Of a DNA stretch of 64,000 nucleotides, positions 50,499 through 60,350 are shown one piece after another (within the stretch, counting starts at the first letter, position 1; every line of letters starts with the position of its first letter). A model generated the notes under the pieces. That model was not told the origin of the DNA. It was given only the letters and a program-made list of their open reading frames with translations, and ran no database searches. The stretch is taken from positions 1 through 64,000 of the forward strand of contig JANSXF010000021.1 of assembly GCA_024743095.1 (NCBI GenBank). Direction: 5' to 3'. The translations under genes and the position numbers were made by a program. The stretch is from Flavobacteriaceae bacterium (GTDB taxonomy: Bacteria; Bacteroidota; Bacteroidia; Flavobacteriales; Flavobacteriaceae).

Positions 50499-53351
50499 AT
50501 GCCAAAAAGAAAAGATTTAAATTCCATTTTGATTATTGGTTCTGGTCCGATCATTATCGGCCAGGCATGTGAGTTCGATTATTCTGGTTCCCAAGCACTT
50601 CGTTCCCTTCGGGAAGATGGTATCGAGACGATTTTGATAAACAGTAATCCCGCTACAATTATGACGGACCCCACTATGGCGGATCATGTTTATCTAAAAC
50701 CGTTGACAACCAAATCGATCATAGAAATACTTCAAAAGCACCCAAATATTGATGCTGTATTGCCAACTATGGGGGGGCAAACCGCATTGAACCTATGTAT
50801 CGAAGCTGATGAAAAGGGTATCTGGGAAGATTTTGGCGTGGAGATCATAGGTGTGGATATCGATGCCATCAACATTACCGAAGATCGTGAGAAATTTAGG
50901 GAACTCATGCTTAAAATAGGAGTGGGGATGCCACCTCAGGCTTCCGCAACCTCTTTCCTAAAAGGAAAAGAAATTGCCCAGGAATTTGGTTTTCCCTTGG
51001 TGATTCGGGCTTCGTTTACCCTTGGTGGTGCAGGAGCTGGTATCGTTTACGACCCAGAGCATTTTGACGATATGTTGAGCCATGGATTGGAAGTATCACC
51101 AATCCACGAAGTAATGATAGACAAGGCCTTGATGGGCTGGAAAGAATACGAGTTGGAGCTGTTGCGTGACAAAAACGACAACGTAGTGATTATCTGTACC
51201 ATTGAAAATATGGACCCAATGGGTATCCACACAGGGGATTCGATTACTGTTGCACCAGCTATGACACTATCGGACAGTACTTTCCAACGTATGAGGGATA
51301 TGGCCATTCACATGATGCGCAGTATAGGGGACTTCGCAGGTGGATGTAACGTACAGTTTGCCGTTAGCCCGGATGAAAAAGAAGATATTATCGCAATCGA
51401 GATCAATCCAAGGGTTTCCCGTTCGTCTGCATTGGCATCCAAAGCAACAGGATATCCGATTGCAAAAATCGCTGCTAAATTGGCGATTGGTTACACTTTG
51501 GATGAGTTGGACAACCAGATTACCAAATCCACATCTGCTTTGTTCGAGCCGACTTTGGACTACGTTATCGTAAAAATACCACGTTGGAACTTCGATAAAT
51601 TTGAAGGTTCCGACAGAACCCTTGGTCTACAGATGAAGTCTGTGGGAGAGGTGATGGGTATTGGTCGTTCGTTCCAAGAAGCATTGCATAAAGCCACACA
51701 ATCCCTCGAAATCAAACGAAATGGATTGGGTGCCGATGGAAAAGGTTACAAGGATTACGAAACGATCATCGAGAAATTAAGAGTGCCGAGTTGGGATAGG
51801 GTATTTGTGATCTACGATGCCATTCAACTGGGAATTCCAATAAAACGCATCCACGAGATCACCAAGATAGATATGTGGTTCCTTAAACAGTACGAGGAAT
51901 TGCACTACTTGGAGCAGGAAATATCAAAATATACCATAGAAAGTTTGCCAAAAGCCCTGTTGTTGGAGGCCAAACAAAAAGGTTTTGCGGACAGACAAAT
52001 CGCTCACATGCTGGATTGTTGGGAGAGCGAAGTGCACAGCAAGCGAATGGACTTGAACATTAACCGTGTGTATAAATTGGTTGATACCTGTGCTGCAGAG
52101 TTCAAAGCCGTTACTCCTTATTACTATTCCACTTTTGAGGAAGAGATTGAGAAGGCCGATGGCGAACGCTACGTAGCCAATGATAGTTTGGTCACGGATA
52201 AGAAAAAAGTGGTGGTTCTAGGTTCCGGTCCAAACCGAATCGGACAGGGAATCGAATTTGATTACTGTTGTGTGCACGGGGTTTTGGCCGCTGCAGAATG
52301 TGGTTATGAGACGATTATGATCAACTGTAACCCTGAGACCGTTTCTACGGATTTTGATACTGCGGACAAGCTTTACTTTGAGCCGGTATTCTGGGAACAC
52401 ATATACGACATCATCCTTCATGAAAAGCCAGAAGGTGTGATTGTACAGTTGGGAGGGCAAACCGCATTGAAATTGGCCGAAAAACTGGATAAATACGGAA
52501 TCAATATTATCGGGACAAGCTTCCAATCATTGGATCTGGCCGAGGATAGGGGTAGTTTCTCCACTTTGTTAAAAGACAATGATATTCCTTACCCAAGATT
52601 CGGAGTGGCCGAAACAGCCGATGAAGCCTTGGATTTGGCAGAAGAACTAAAGTTCCCCTTGTTGGTGAGACCATCCTACGTATTGGGAGGCCAGGGAATG
52701 AAAATTGTGATCAACAAGGAAGAACTGGAAGCCCATGTGGTGGATTTGTTACGCAAGATACCGAATAACAAGCTACTTTTAGATCACTATTTGGACGGAG
52801 CCATCGAAGCCGAAGCAGATGCCATTTGTGATGGGGAAGATGTGTATATTATTGGAATAATGGAGCACATTGAGCCCTGTGGAATCCACTCGGGAGACTC
52901 CAATGCTACTTTACCTCCGTTTAACTTGGGTGAGTTTGTACTGCAACAGATAAAAGATCACACCAAAAAGATTGCTTTGGCACTCAATACGGTAGGTTTG
53001 ATCAATATTCAGTTTGCGGTGAAGGATGATATCGTATACATTATCGAGGCCAACCCAAGGGCATCGCGTACGGTTCCTTTTATAGCAAAAGCATACAAAG
53101 AACCTTATGTAAACTATGCGACCAAAGTGATGTTGGGCGAGAAAAAAGTGAAGGATTTTGACTTTAAGCCACATTTGGATGGATATGCAATCAAACAGCC
53201 TGTATTCTCCTTCAATAAATTCCCCAACGTCAACAAGAATTTGGGGCCAGAAATGAAGAGTACCGGGGAGAGTATCTTGTTCATCGATAGTTTAAAGGAT
53301 GATGATTTTTACAACCTTTACGCTAGAAGAAAAATGTACTTGAGCAAATAA
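50499..53351 (+). CDS. carB: Carbamoyl-phosphate synthase large subunit, lacking the allosteric domain
   Basis: 950 aa; the E. coli protein has 1073. Two homologous ATP-grasp halves are seen: ILIIGSGPIIIGQACEFDYS and FPLVIRASFTLGGAGAGIV in the first, VVLGSGPNRIGQGIEFDYC and FPLLVRPSYVLGGQGMKIV in the second. An oligomerisation region with helices joins them. The chain stops about where the E. coli MGS-like regulatory domain (about 936 on) would begin, so control by UMP and ornithine is probably absent. The enzyme joins bicarbonate, ammonia and two ATP for pyrimidine and arginine synthesis. No carA is present in the window. Confidence 0.97.
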   Translation: MPKRKDLNSILIIGSGPIIIGQACEFDYSGSQALRSLREDGIETILINSNPATIMTDPTMADHVYLKPLTTKSIIEILQKHPNIDAVLPTMGGQTALNLCIEADEKGIWEDFGVEIIGVDIDAINITEDREKFRELMLKIGVGMPPQASATSFLKGKEIAQEFGFPLVIRASFTLGGAGAGIVYDPEHFDDMLSHGLEVSPIHEVMIDKALMGWKEYELELLRDKNDNVVIICTIENMDPMGIHTGDSITVAPAMTLSDSTFQRMRDMAIHMMRSIGDFAGGCNVQFAVSPDEKEDIIAIEINPRVSRSSALASKATGYPIAKIAAKLAIGYTLDELDNQITKSTSALFEPTLDYVIVKIPRWNFDKFEGSDRTLGLQMKSVGEVMGIGRSFQEALHKATQSLEIKRNGLGADGKGYKDYETIIEKLRVPSWDRVFVIYDAIQLGIPIKRIHEITKIDMWFLKQYEELHYLEQEISKYTIESLPKALLLEAKQKGFADRQIAHMLDCWESEVHSKRMDLNINRVYKLVDTCAAEFKAVTPYYYSTFEEEIEKADGERYVANDSLVTDKKKVVVLGSGPNRIGQGIEFDYCCVHGVLAAAECGYETIMINCNPETVSTDFDTADKLYFEPVFWEHIYDIILHEKPEGVIVQLGGQTALKLAEKLDKYGINIIGTSFQSLDLAEDRGSFSTLLKDNDIPYPRFGVAETADEALDLAEELKFPLLVRPSYVLGGQGMKIVINKEELEAHVVDLLRKIPNNKLLLDHYLDGAIEAEADAICDGEDVYIIGIMEHIEPCGIHSGDSNATLPPFNLGEFVLQQIKDHTKKIALALNTVGLINIQFAVKDDIVYIIEANPRASRTVPFIAKAYKEPYVNYATKVMLGEKKVKDFDFKPHLDGYAIKQPVFSFNKFPNVNKNLGPEMKSTGESILFIDSLKDDDFYNLYARRKMYLSK

Positions 53352-53391
53352 ATAAGCCGGGTAAATTTACTTAGACCTTTAAAGCGGTTTC

Positions 53392-53976
53392 CTAATCAAT
53401 AAGTTGAAAAGATTCGGCAATCGTTTTAAAGGTTTTTTTGTGCTCCGCTTTTTTGTCCTTTAAAGTCCAGGCCATGATCATATAAACCTGTTCTCCCCCT
53501 TCAATAAAGGTCAAAAAATAAGAGATTTCATCGTTTACACCGTTCACTTTGGCATCCAATTCTATGGACTCTGCGTCCAAGCCATTCATTTTTGAAGAGA
53601 TTGAACTGGATTTTTTGGTAATGTTTGTAGTTCGGGCAAGTATCTGTAGCCGAGCATCCCTATAGTTTTGCAATACGGAAAGTTTATCATCATATTGCTC
53701 CAAATCCCTAAATACTTCCTCAAAACCAGCTTTGGGTTCATCGATAATTATCAAATAAGCCTCTTTGAGCAAGCTTTGGTATTGCAACGATGCTTCCTCG
53801 TTCAACCCAGTGGTCCCGTTCATAAACCTAGGAATGCTGATTTGGTAATCATTGTTGATTTGTAGGGTGCTAAAATCATCGTCTTTGGACCCGGATTCGC
53901 TTTCATTGGTTCCAAAGTTTTTGCACGCAGTAAAGGAAAGTATCAGTATAAATAATAAGGCAAACTTGATTCTCAT
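53392..53976 (-). CDS. Lipoprotein of unknown function
   Basis: 194 aa from the ATG at 53976 (MRIKFALLFILILSFTACK), the start of a lipoprotein signal with lipobox SFTAC; a longer frame begins at 54018 but has no signal. The mature part holds NDYQISIPRFMNGTTGLNEE and IMAWTLKDKKAEHKKTFK, a beta-rich fold with a C-terminal helix that resembles proteins annotated only as hypothetical. It is convergent to carB and downstream of the AhpD-like gene. Confidence 0.75.
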   Translation of the reverse strand: MRIKFALLFILILSFTACKNFGTNESESGSKDDDFSTLQINNDYQISIPRFMNGTTGLNEEASLQYQSLLKEAYLIIIDEPKAGFEEVFRDLEQYDDKLSVLQNYRDARLQILARTTNITKKSSSISSKMNGLDAESIELDAKVNGVNDEISYFLTFIEGGEQVYMIMAWTLKDKKAEHKKTFKTIAESFQLID

Positions 53977-54037
53977 ATAAAAATTTTGAGGTATTCTAGC
54001 TGCACTAATATAGAACATATTTGCTTTTTTGTCCCAA

Positions 54038-54068
54038 ATAAAAAGAGGCCCATGCTAGGGCCCCTCTA
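54038..54068 (-). terminator. Terminator after the AhpD-like gene
   Basis: AGAGGCCC and GGGCCCCTCT pair with a small bulge around ATGCTA. On the minus strand the stem is followed by TTTTTATTT. It lies 21 bases beyond the gene that stops at 54089. Confidence 0.7.
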
Positions 54069-54088
54069 CATTACTTGTCCATATGGGA

Positions 54089-54529
54089 TTAATCCTGTAT
54101 AGGTTTATGGGTGCTTATCGCAATACGGTTCCATGCATTTATGGCAACAATGGCCATTATTATTTGTGAGATGTAATTTTCATTGAACAGCTTGGTAGCT
54201 TTTTCGTAGGTTTCGGCACTGAGCCCGTTTATATGCACCAAGGTAATTTCTTCTGTAGCCTTTAGTATTACCTGCTCTTCTTCAGAAAACAGGTCGGTTT
54301 CCCACCATGCATCCAATAAAAAAATACGTTTTGGTTCCTCACCCAACTTTAGGGCATCTTTAGTGTGCATATCCAAACAAAAGGCACATCCGTTGAGTTG
54401 CGAAGCCCTGATTTTTATCAATTCATAATGAATTTTGTCGAGTGGACTCTGTTGTAGATATTTTTCAAGCCCGAACATCGCTTTAAAGGCCAACGGTTCC
54501 ACTGCATCAATTTGAATTCTTTTTTTCAT
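54089..54529 (-). CDS. Carboxymuconolactone decarboxylase/AhpD-like peroxidase
   Basis: 146 aa. The redox site is CAFCLDMHTKDALKLGE (CxxC...H) near residue 52, preceded by ELIKIRASQLNG. This places it in the AhpD-like branch of the carboxymuconolactone decarboxylase family, often reductases for peroxides rather than decarboxylases. Cytoplasmic. It is 65 bases after the Crp/Fnr-like regulator on the same strand, a pairing often seen in Flavobacteriia, so it may be regulated by it. Confidence 0.92.
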   Translation of the reverse strand: MKKRIQIDAVEPLAFKAMFGLEKYLQQSPLDKIHYELIKIRASQLNGCAFCLDMHTKDALKLGEEPKRIFLLDAWWETDLFSEEEQVILKATEEITLVHINGLSAETYEKATKLFNENYISQIIMAIVAINAWNRIAISTHKPIQD

Positions 54530-54594
54530 AATAATATCTTTTAGAATGATGGTGCTAAGGTATTCCAGTTGGAAGGCAGAAAACTTAAACGGGT

Positions 54595-55179
54595 TTAAGA
54601 ACGGTTCTTGGCCCGTATCTCACTTACATATTCTGGTGTCAACCCTAAAAAGGAGGCAATTAAATATTGTGGCACACGTTGGGAAAACTCAGGAAAATGC
54701 TCGGTGAAATGAAGGTAAATTTCCTCTTTGGACAAATCATAGAGATATTTGACCTTGATCAATGATGCCCCGTAAGCAATTTGATAAATGGTTCTAAAAT
54801 AACGCTCTAGCATTGGAAACTCCTCGAGTAACAGCTCTTGTTGTTCGCTGGAAATGGATAAAACCTGACTTTTTTCCACAGCTTGTATGTTGAAATCCGT
54901 ATTGTTGCGGTTTTGGAAAGCCAAAAAATCTGTCAGCCACCAACCCTCCAAGGCAAACTGAACAGTACGTTCCGTACCTTTTTCTGAGGTAAAATACATA
55001 TGTAGACAGCCCTTCATCACAAAGTAATTATGGTTGCAAGGATTGCCCGCTTGTATTGCTATTTCCTTTTTGCCCAAAGTAAGTGTTTCAAAATAGGAAA
55101 GCATTTTTGGAAAATCGGCATCCTCGAAAGAAACGTATTTTTTTAGATGATGGTAAAAAGGGTGTTCTATAGCTTTCAA
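54595..55179 (-). CDS. Crp/Fnr-family transcriptional regulator, TTG start
   Basis: 194 aa. A cyclic-nucleotide-binding-like beta roll (about 25-115; AGNPCNHNYFVMKGCLHMYF) precedes the long helix and the HTH (about 150-190; QYLIASFLGLTPEYVSEIR). There are no Fnr-type Cys clusters. No in-frame ATG is found between the upstream stop and the conserved N-terminus; the first usable codon is TTG at 55179 (or ATT one codon earlier). It is divergent from the RND efflux operon across a 247-bp AT-rich gap and may regulate it, an inference. Confidence 0.9.
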   Translation of the reverse strand: MKAIEHPFYHHLKKYVSFEDADFPKMLSYFETLTLGKKEIAIQAGNPCNHNYFVMKGCLHMYFTSEKGTERTVQFALEGWWLTDFLAFQNRNNTDFNIQAVEKSQVLSISSEQQELLLEEFPMLERYFRTIYQIAYGASLIKVKYLYDLSKEEIYLHFTEHFPEFSQRVPQYLIASFLGLTPEYVSEIRAKNRS

Positions 55180-55385
55180 AATGGAATGGTAACTTCTAAG
55201 TGTAAATTAATGGAAAAGATTCAATCCGAGTGATTTTTTATTCAAATCATCAATGATAAAGTTGTATTTATGAGGAAATTTAAAAAACACAATTTGTCTT
55301 ATTCGAATTTTTTACCATCGTTTACAAAATTTTTGTCAAGAAAAATAGCCCACTAATCGATTTTAACCATAATTAACAACTACTA

Positions 55386-55417
55386 TTTGCTCGAGAAGTC
55401 TGGGTAACATAGCTTTG
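55386..55417 (+). promoter_or_regulatory. Promoter of the RND efflux operon
   Basis: TTTG (55386-55389), 20 bases, TAGCTTTG (55410-55417). A perfect Bacteroidota promoter. The start codon at 55427 follows 10 bases later, so the leader is extremely short. Confidence 0.75.
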
Positions 55418-55426
55418 TTCCCCGAA

Positions 55427-55828
55427 ATGAAAAAGGCATTCGCAAAATATTTGTTTCCACTCTTTCTCCTACTGTTAGGGGGATTCATAAATTTATATGC
55501 TGATTCGCAACAATCTTCAGTTGCGGACAATGCCTGCTATCTTCAAAACTTAGAGAATCAACATTCCTCCGCTACCTTTAATGCATTGCAGGTAGGGCAC
55601 AAAAAAAGGCACTGTGCTGAAATCGATATAGAAGAAAAGGACGAACGTGAGGAAGAAGTAGCATCACATAGTTTTTCTTTTGAGTATGGCAGTATTTTTA
55701 CTGCCAATTTATTTTGCGCCTCTTGGGGGCAATTGTTTTTGGAATCTAACACAAGTTTTGGGCTCGAGCATCCCAAATCCTCTTCATCCCTAAAGAAGCA
55801 CGTTAGATTTCAAGTTTTCCGAATTTAG
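55427..55828 (+). CDS. Small secreted protein at the head of the RND operon
   Basis: 133 aa from the ATG at 55427 (the TTG at 55415 overlaps the promoter). A hydrophobic signal segment (about 8-24; YLFPLFLLLLGGFINLYA) leads a short mature chain. This has an acidic stretch EIDIEEKDEREEEV in the middle and a Ser/Lys-rich end, with scattered Cys residues (the signal is followed by CYLQ, HCAE and FCAS). I do not recognise it. It is the first gene after the promoter and 149 bases ahead of the adaptor gene. Confidence 0.7.
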   Translation: MKKAFAKYLFPLFLLLLGGFINLYADSQQSSVADNACYLQNLENQHSSATFNALQVGHKKRHCAEIDIEEKDEREEEVASHSFSFEYGSIFTANLFCASWGQLFLESNTSFGLEHPKSSSSLKKHVRFQVFRI

Positions 55829-55977
55829 AATTCCACTTTCTTTTGCATAAAGGGCCTTGTGTTCTTTTGTAATCTTTACTATCCCTTTGGGTATCAATCA
55901 ACAACCAAGGGCAGGTCCCTTTAAGTGGATTCGGACTTCCCTTGACCATTTCTAAACATTTTTTAAACCAGAAAACT

Positions 55978-57060
55978 ATGAGGAGATTTTCTATCTTCAT
56001 CGGCTTGCTTGTAGCAATGTGCTATGTGAGCTGCGAATCCAAAAAGCACGAAAACAAGGAAGAAACCAAATATCTCGTGTCCAGTCCAATACAAATGGAC
56101 ACATCCATCACCAAAGATTATGTATGTCAAATCCATTCCACTAGGCACATAGAACTCAGGGCCTTGGAAAAGGGTTACCTACAGCACATATATGTGGACG
56201 AGGGACAACATGTAAAAAAGGGGCAACGAATGTTCCATATTATGCCCAATGTGTACCAGGCCGATTTACAGAAAGCCAGGGCAGAAGCAGAAGTGGCCGA
56301 AATAGAATACAAGAACACCAAGTTGTTGGCCGATGGCGACGTAGTATCCGCTAACGAATTGGCAATGTCCAAAGCAGAGTTTGATAGGGCAAAGGCCGAA
56401 GTGAATTTGGCCGAGACCCATTTGGGATTTACGGATATCCGCGCTCCATTTGACGGTATAATGGACCATTTGGAAGTTAGGGAAGGCAGTCTTTTGGATG
56501 AAGGGGAATTATTGACCAAACTGTCCGATAATTCCAAAATGTGGGTGTACTTCAATGTGCCCGAAGCCGAGTATCTGGATTATATTACCAGCGCTAAGAA
56601 GAACGAGAAACAACAGGTGGAACTTTTAATGGCAAACAACAAAAAGTTCAACCAACCCGGAGTGGTCGAAACCATTGAGGGCGAGTTCAACAACGAAACG
56701 GGAAATATAGCCTTTAGGGCAACGTTTGCAAATCCTGATGGGATTTTAAGACATGGCGAAACAGGAAGTATCTTAATGAGAGTACCGTTGGCAAACGCTA
56801 TGTTGATCCCCCAAAAAGCAACTTTTGAAGTTTTGGACAAAAAGTTTGTTTTTGTTCTTGATGAGAACGATGCCGTACAGCAACGTGAAATTGTAGTTGG
56901 TGCCGAACTGCCCCATCTTTTTGTAGTGGAAAAGGGACTTTCGTTGAAAGACAAAGTGCTCTTGGAGGGTATCCGTATGGTTAGAAACGGAGAAAAAATC
57001 CATTACGAGTTCGAAAAACCGGAATCCATACTTTCTCATCTAGACCTTTATTCTGAGTAA
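55978..57060 (+). CDS. RND efflux periplasmic adaptor lipoprotein (HlyD/MFP family)
   Basis: 360 aa from the ATG at 55978 (MRRFSIFIGLLVAMCYVSC). The lipobox is near residue 19. The lipoyl/barrel-sandwich halves are seen in ALEKGYLQHIYVDEGQHVKKG and VHLxx-like LGFTDIRAPFDGIMDHLEVR; a helical hairpin (AEAEVAEIEYKNTKLLADGD, KAEFDRAKAEVNLAETHLG) lies between, and the beta-barrel follows. It connects the inner-membrane pump to the outer-membrane channel. First core gene of the tripartite pump; 20 bases before the pump gene. Confidence 0.95.
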   Translation: MRRFSIFIGLLVAMCYVSCESKKHENKEETKYLVSSPIQMDTSITKDYVCQIHSTRHIELRALEKGYLQHIYVDEGQHVKKGQRMFHIMPNVYQADLQKARAEAEVAEIEYKNTKLLADGDVVSANELAMSKAEFDRAKAEVNLAETHLGFTDIRAPFDGIMDHLEVREGSLLDEGELLTKLSDNSKMWVYFNVPEAEYLDYITSAKKNEKQQVELLMANNKKFNQPGVVETIEGEFNNETGNIAFRATFANPDGILRHGETGSILMRVPLANAMLIPQKATFEVLDKKFVFVLDENDAVQQREIVVGAELPHLFVVEKGLSLKDKVLLEGIRMVRNGEKIHYEFEKPESILSHLDLYSE

Positions 57061-57080
57061 CAATCCCATAAATTTTAAAC

Positions 57081-60000
57081 ATGTTTAAAAGATTTATACA
57101 CAGACCTGTATTGGCGATTGTAATCTCTGTTATAATTGTATTTACAGGACTGTTGGCCATAAAACAACTGCCCATTTCGCAGTTCCCACAAATCGCCCCA
57201 ACCACGGTCAATATTTTTATTGCTTACCCTGGTTCCAGTGCCGATGTGCTGGTAAAGTCGACACTGATTCCATTGGAGACATCGATAAACGGGGTACAGG
57301 GTATGCGTTATATCGCTTCCGATGCCACCAGTGCTGGTGAAGGAACCTTGAGAGTGATTTTTGAACCGGGAACCGACCCCAATCAAGCCGTGGTTCGGGT
57401 AAAGACAAGAGTAGACCAAGTAATGCCGTTGCTGCCAGAACTGGTGCAACGAGAAGGAGTGATCATTACCCCCGTGCAACCCAGTATGTTGATGTACGTT
57501 AACCTGTACAGCGATGCCAAAAACAACGACGAAAAGTTCCTGTACAACTACGCATATACCAAGATAATTCCCGAAATACAAAGGATCAATGGGATTGCAA
57601 GCGCCCAAATTTTGGGTAGTCGGAAGTTTGCTATGCGGGTTTGGTTAAAACCAGACCGTATGCGTGCTTACGATGTATCTGCCGAGGAAATCCTCACGGC
57701 AATGGAAGAACAGAGTATCTTGGCTCGCCCAGGACGTTTGGGGCGTAGTTCAGGAAAAAGGGCACAATCCTTGGAATATGTTCTGGTCTATCAAGATAGG
57801 TACAATGAGCCAGAGCAGTACAAGGACATCATTATTAAGGCCAATGGAGAAGGTGAACTATTGAAACTCGGGGATGTCGCCGATGTGGAGCTCGGAAGTG
57901 AGTTCTTTGATATTTACTCCAACCTGGATGGAGATCCCTCCGCTTCCATAGTTTTAAAGCAGACATTTGGCAGTAACGGTAGTGATGTAATCGATGCCGT
58001 AAAGGAAAAACTTGTAGAGCTTGAGGAGGAAATGCCGCCGGGAATCGATTACAAAATCAGTTATGACGTTTCCAATTTCCTTGATGCTTCCATAGAACAA
58101 GTACTACATACCCTGCGGGATGCCTTTATTTTGGTTGCTGTAGTGGTCTTCCTCTTCTTGGGGGATTGGCGCTCTACATTGATTCCTATAATTGCCGTGC
58201 CCGTATCCCTTATCGGTGCATTTTTTGTGATGCAGCTTTTTGGATTGTCCATTAACCTGATTACCCTTTTTGCTCTGGTCTTGGCCATTGGTATTGTGGT
58301 GGATGATGCCATTGTGGTCGTGGAAGCCGTCCACATGAAGATGGAAAAGGAAAACTTGACACCCTACAAGGCATCTTATGAGGTATTGGGCGAAATAGGC
58401 GGGGCGATTATTGCCATAACCATGGTGATGGTATCCGTGTTCATACCCATTTCCTTTATGACGGGCCCTGTAGGAGTGTTCTACCGACAGTTCTCCATAA
58501 CCATGGCCGGATCTATTATTATTTCTGCTTTGGTGGCACTTACCTTGACGCCGGTTCTCTGTGCGATGATGCTGAAGAACAATCACGGTAAGCCAAGAAG
58601 GAAATCGCCCATAAACCGATTTATAGATTGGTTCAACAAAAGGTTTGACAAACTTACCGGCCGATACATCGGTGTTTTGAGTAAAATCGTAAATAGACGA
58701 GTTGTGACCTTTGGCATTTTGATAGCCTTCTGTGCCGGGATTTTCTTTACCAATCAAACACTCCCTGCAGGATTTATCCCCAATGAAGATCAAGGGATGA
58801 TCTATGCGATTATCCAGACACCTCCAGGGGCCACTTTGGAAAGAACGAACGAGGTTGCCCGAAAGCTTCAGGCCATTTGCGAGGAGACCGAAGGTGTAGA
58901 ATCCGTTTCCTCCTTGGCAGGTTACGAGATTATGACCGAAGGCCGGGGTTCCAACGCCGGTACCTGTCTCATCAATCTAAAACCATGGTCCCAACGGGAA
59001 CATTCGGTCCATGAAATAATGGAAGAGCTGGAAGAGGAAACCAAGGATTTAGGAGCCGTCATTGAATACTTTGAGCCACCAGCGGTACCTGGCTTTGGTT
59101 CATCAGGTGGTTTCTCCATGCGTTTGTTGGATAAAACCGACGGTACGGACTATCACGAGTTCGAACGCATCAACAATGAATTTATGGATGCCTTGCGTGA
59201 GCGCAAAGAATTAACAGGCTTGTTTACCTTTTTTGCTGCGAACTATCCGCAATACGAGTTGAAAATCAACAATAAAGCGGCCATGCAAAAGGGAGTTTCC
59301 ATAGGAAAAGCAATGGAAAACCTGAACATTCTCATCGGTAGTACCTACGAACAAGGGTTTATCCGTTTTGGAAGATTCTTCAAGGTTTATACCCAAGCGG
59401 CCCCTGAGTATCGAGGTATGCCATCCGACCTTGAAAAACTCTTTGTGAAGAACGAAGAAGGGGAAATGGTGCCCTATTCTGCATTTATGACGATGGAGAA
59501 AAAACTGGGCCCCAATGAAATTACCCGATACAACCTGTACAACTCAGCTGCCATTCGTGGCTTGCCCGCATCGGGCTTTACGAGCGGGGACGCTATCAAG
59601 GCCATTGAAGAGGTTGCAGAGCAAACCTTGCCAAGGGGATACGATATCGCTTGGGAGGGACTATCGTATGATGAAGCACAGCGAGGAAATGAATCACTTT
59701 ACATTTTTATCGTCGTGCTCATCTTCGTGTACCTCGTATTGGCCGCACAATACGAAAGTTTCCTACTGCCCTTGGCGGTTATCTTGTCGCTTCCCGTTGG
59801 TATTTTCGGTTCCTTTTTCCTCTTGAAGGCGATGGGACTGGCCAATGATGTCTATGCGCAGATAGGTATAATAATGCTGGTAGGGCTACTGGGCAAAAAT
59901 GCCGTATTGATTGTGGAATTTGCCGTACAAAAGCGTCGCGAAGGTTCTACCATACTTGATGCCGCCATAGAAGGTGCCAGACAGCGTTTCCGTCCAATTT

Positions 60001-60350
60001 TGATGACATCTTTTGCATTTATTGCCGGGTTGATTCCCTTGGTGATTGCTACAGGAGCAGGGGCCATAGGGAACAAGACCATTGGTGGATCCGCCATGGG
60101 AGGTATGATCGTAGGAACTGTTTTCGGTGTATTGTTGATTCCCGGCCTCTACTTCATATTCGCAAAATTGGCGGATGGTAAAAGCCTTATCAAAGATCAA
60201 CACGACGAACCAATGTCGGAGGAGTTTTTCCATCGTAATGATACCGTGTTCAAATTAAGGGCACGATTACGCTTGATGAACAAACGGTTGAAAAAAATGA
60301 CTACAAAAAATGGAAGCAAGAATAAAAATAGCAACCAAGATGAAGCATAA
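57081..60350 (+). CDS. RND efflux transporter permease (HAE1/AcrB-like)
   Basis: 1089 aa, the usual length. Twelve membrane helices in two halves with two large periplasmic loops. FIHRPVLAIVISVIIVFTG starts the first helix, and LALVLAIGIVVDDAIVVVEA-like ALVLAIGIVVDDAIVVVEAV (near 395-415) carries the paired Asp residues of the proton relay. The second half shows LPLAVILSLPVGIFGSFFLL and GKNAVLIVEFAVQKRREG. It exports hydrophobic drugs or toxins using the proton gradient. The C-terminus is long and basic (KTTKNGSKNKNSNQDEA-type tail). Confidence 0.97.
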   Translation: MFKRFIHRPVLAIVISVIIVFTGLLAIKQLPISQFPQIAPTTVNIFIAYPGSSADVLVKSTLIPLETSINGVQGMRYIASDATSAGEGTLRVIFEPGTDPNQAVVRVKTRVDQVMPLLPELVQREGVIITPVQPSMLMYVNLYSDAKNNDEKFLYNYAYTKIIPEIQRINGIASAQILGSRKFAMRVWLKPDRMRAYDVSAEEILTAMEEQSILARPGRLGRSSGKRAQSLEYVLVYQDRYNEPEQYKDIIIKANGEGELLKLGDVADVELGSEFFDIYSNLDGDPSASIVLKQTFGSNGSDVIDAVKEKLVELEEEMPPGIDYKISYDVSNFLDASIEQVLHTLRDAFILVAVVVFLFLGDWRSTLIPIIAVPVSLIGAFFVMQLFGLSINLITLFALVLAIGIVVDDAIVVVEAVHMKMEKENLTPYKASYEVLGEIGGAIIAITMVMVSVFIPISFMTGPVGVFYRQFSITMAGSIIISALVALTLTPVLCAMMLKNNHGKPRRKSPINRFIDWFNKRFDKLTGRYIGVLSKIVNRRVVTFGILIAFCAGIFFTNQTLPAGFIPNEDQGMIYAIIQTPPGATLERTNEVARKLQAICEETEGVESVSSLAGYEIMTEGRGSNAGTCLINLKPWSQREHSVHEIMEELEEETKDLGAVIEYFEPPAVPGFGSSGGFSMRLLDKTDGTDYHEFERINNEFMDALRERKELTGLFTFFAANYPQYELKINNKAAMQKGVSIGKAMENLNILIGSTYEQGFIRFGRFFKVYTQAAPEYRGMPSDLEKLFVKNEEGEMVPYSAFMTMEKKLGPNEITRYNLYNSAAIRGLPASGFTSGDAIKAIEEVAEQTLPRGYDIAWEGLSYDEAQRGNESLYIFIVVLIFVYLVLAAQYESFLLPLAVILSLPVGIFGSFFLLKAMGLANDVYAQIGIIMLVGLLGKNAVLIVEFAVQKRREGSTILDAAIEGARQRFRPILMTSFAFIAGLIPLVIATGAGAIGNKTIGGSAMGGMIVGTVFGVLLIPGLYFIFAKLADGKSLIKDQHDEPMSEEFFHRNDTVFKLRARLRLMNKRLKKMTTKNGSKNKNSNQDEA

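Noticed and set aside
55180-55385. A regulator binding site between the Crp/Fnr-like gene and the RND operon
   Set aside because: The gap is AT-rich and no TGTGA-N6-TCACA-type palindrome or other clear inverted repeat could be found by eye.
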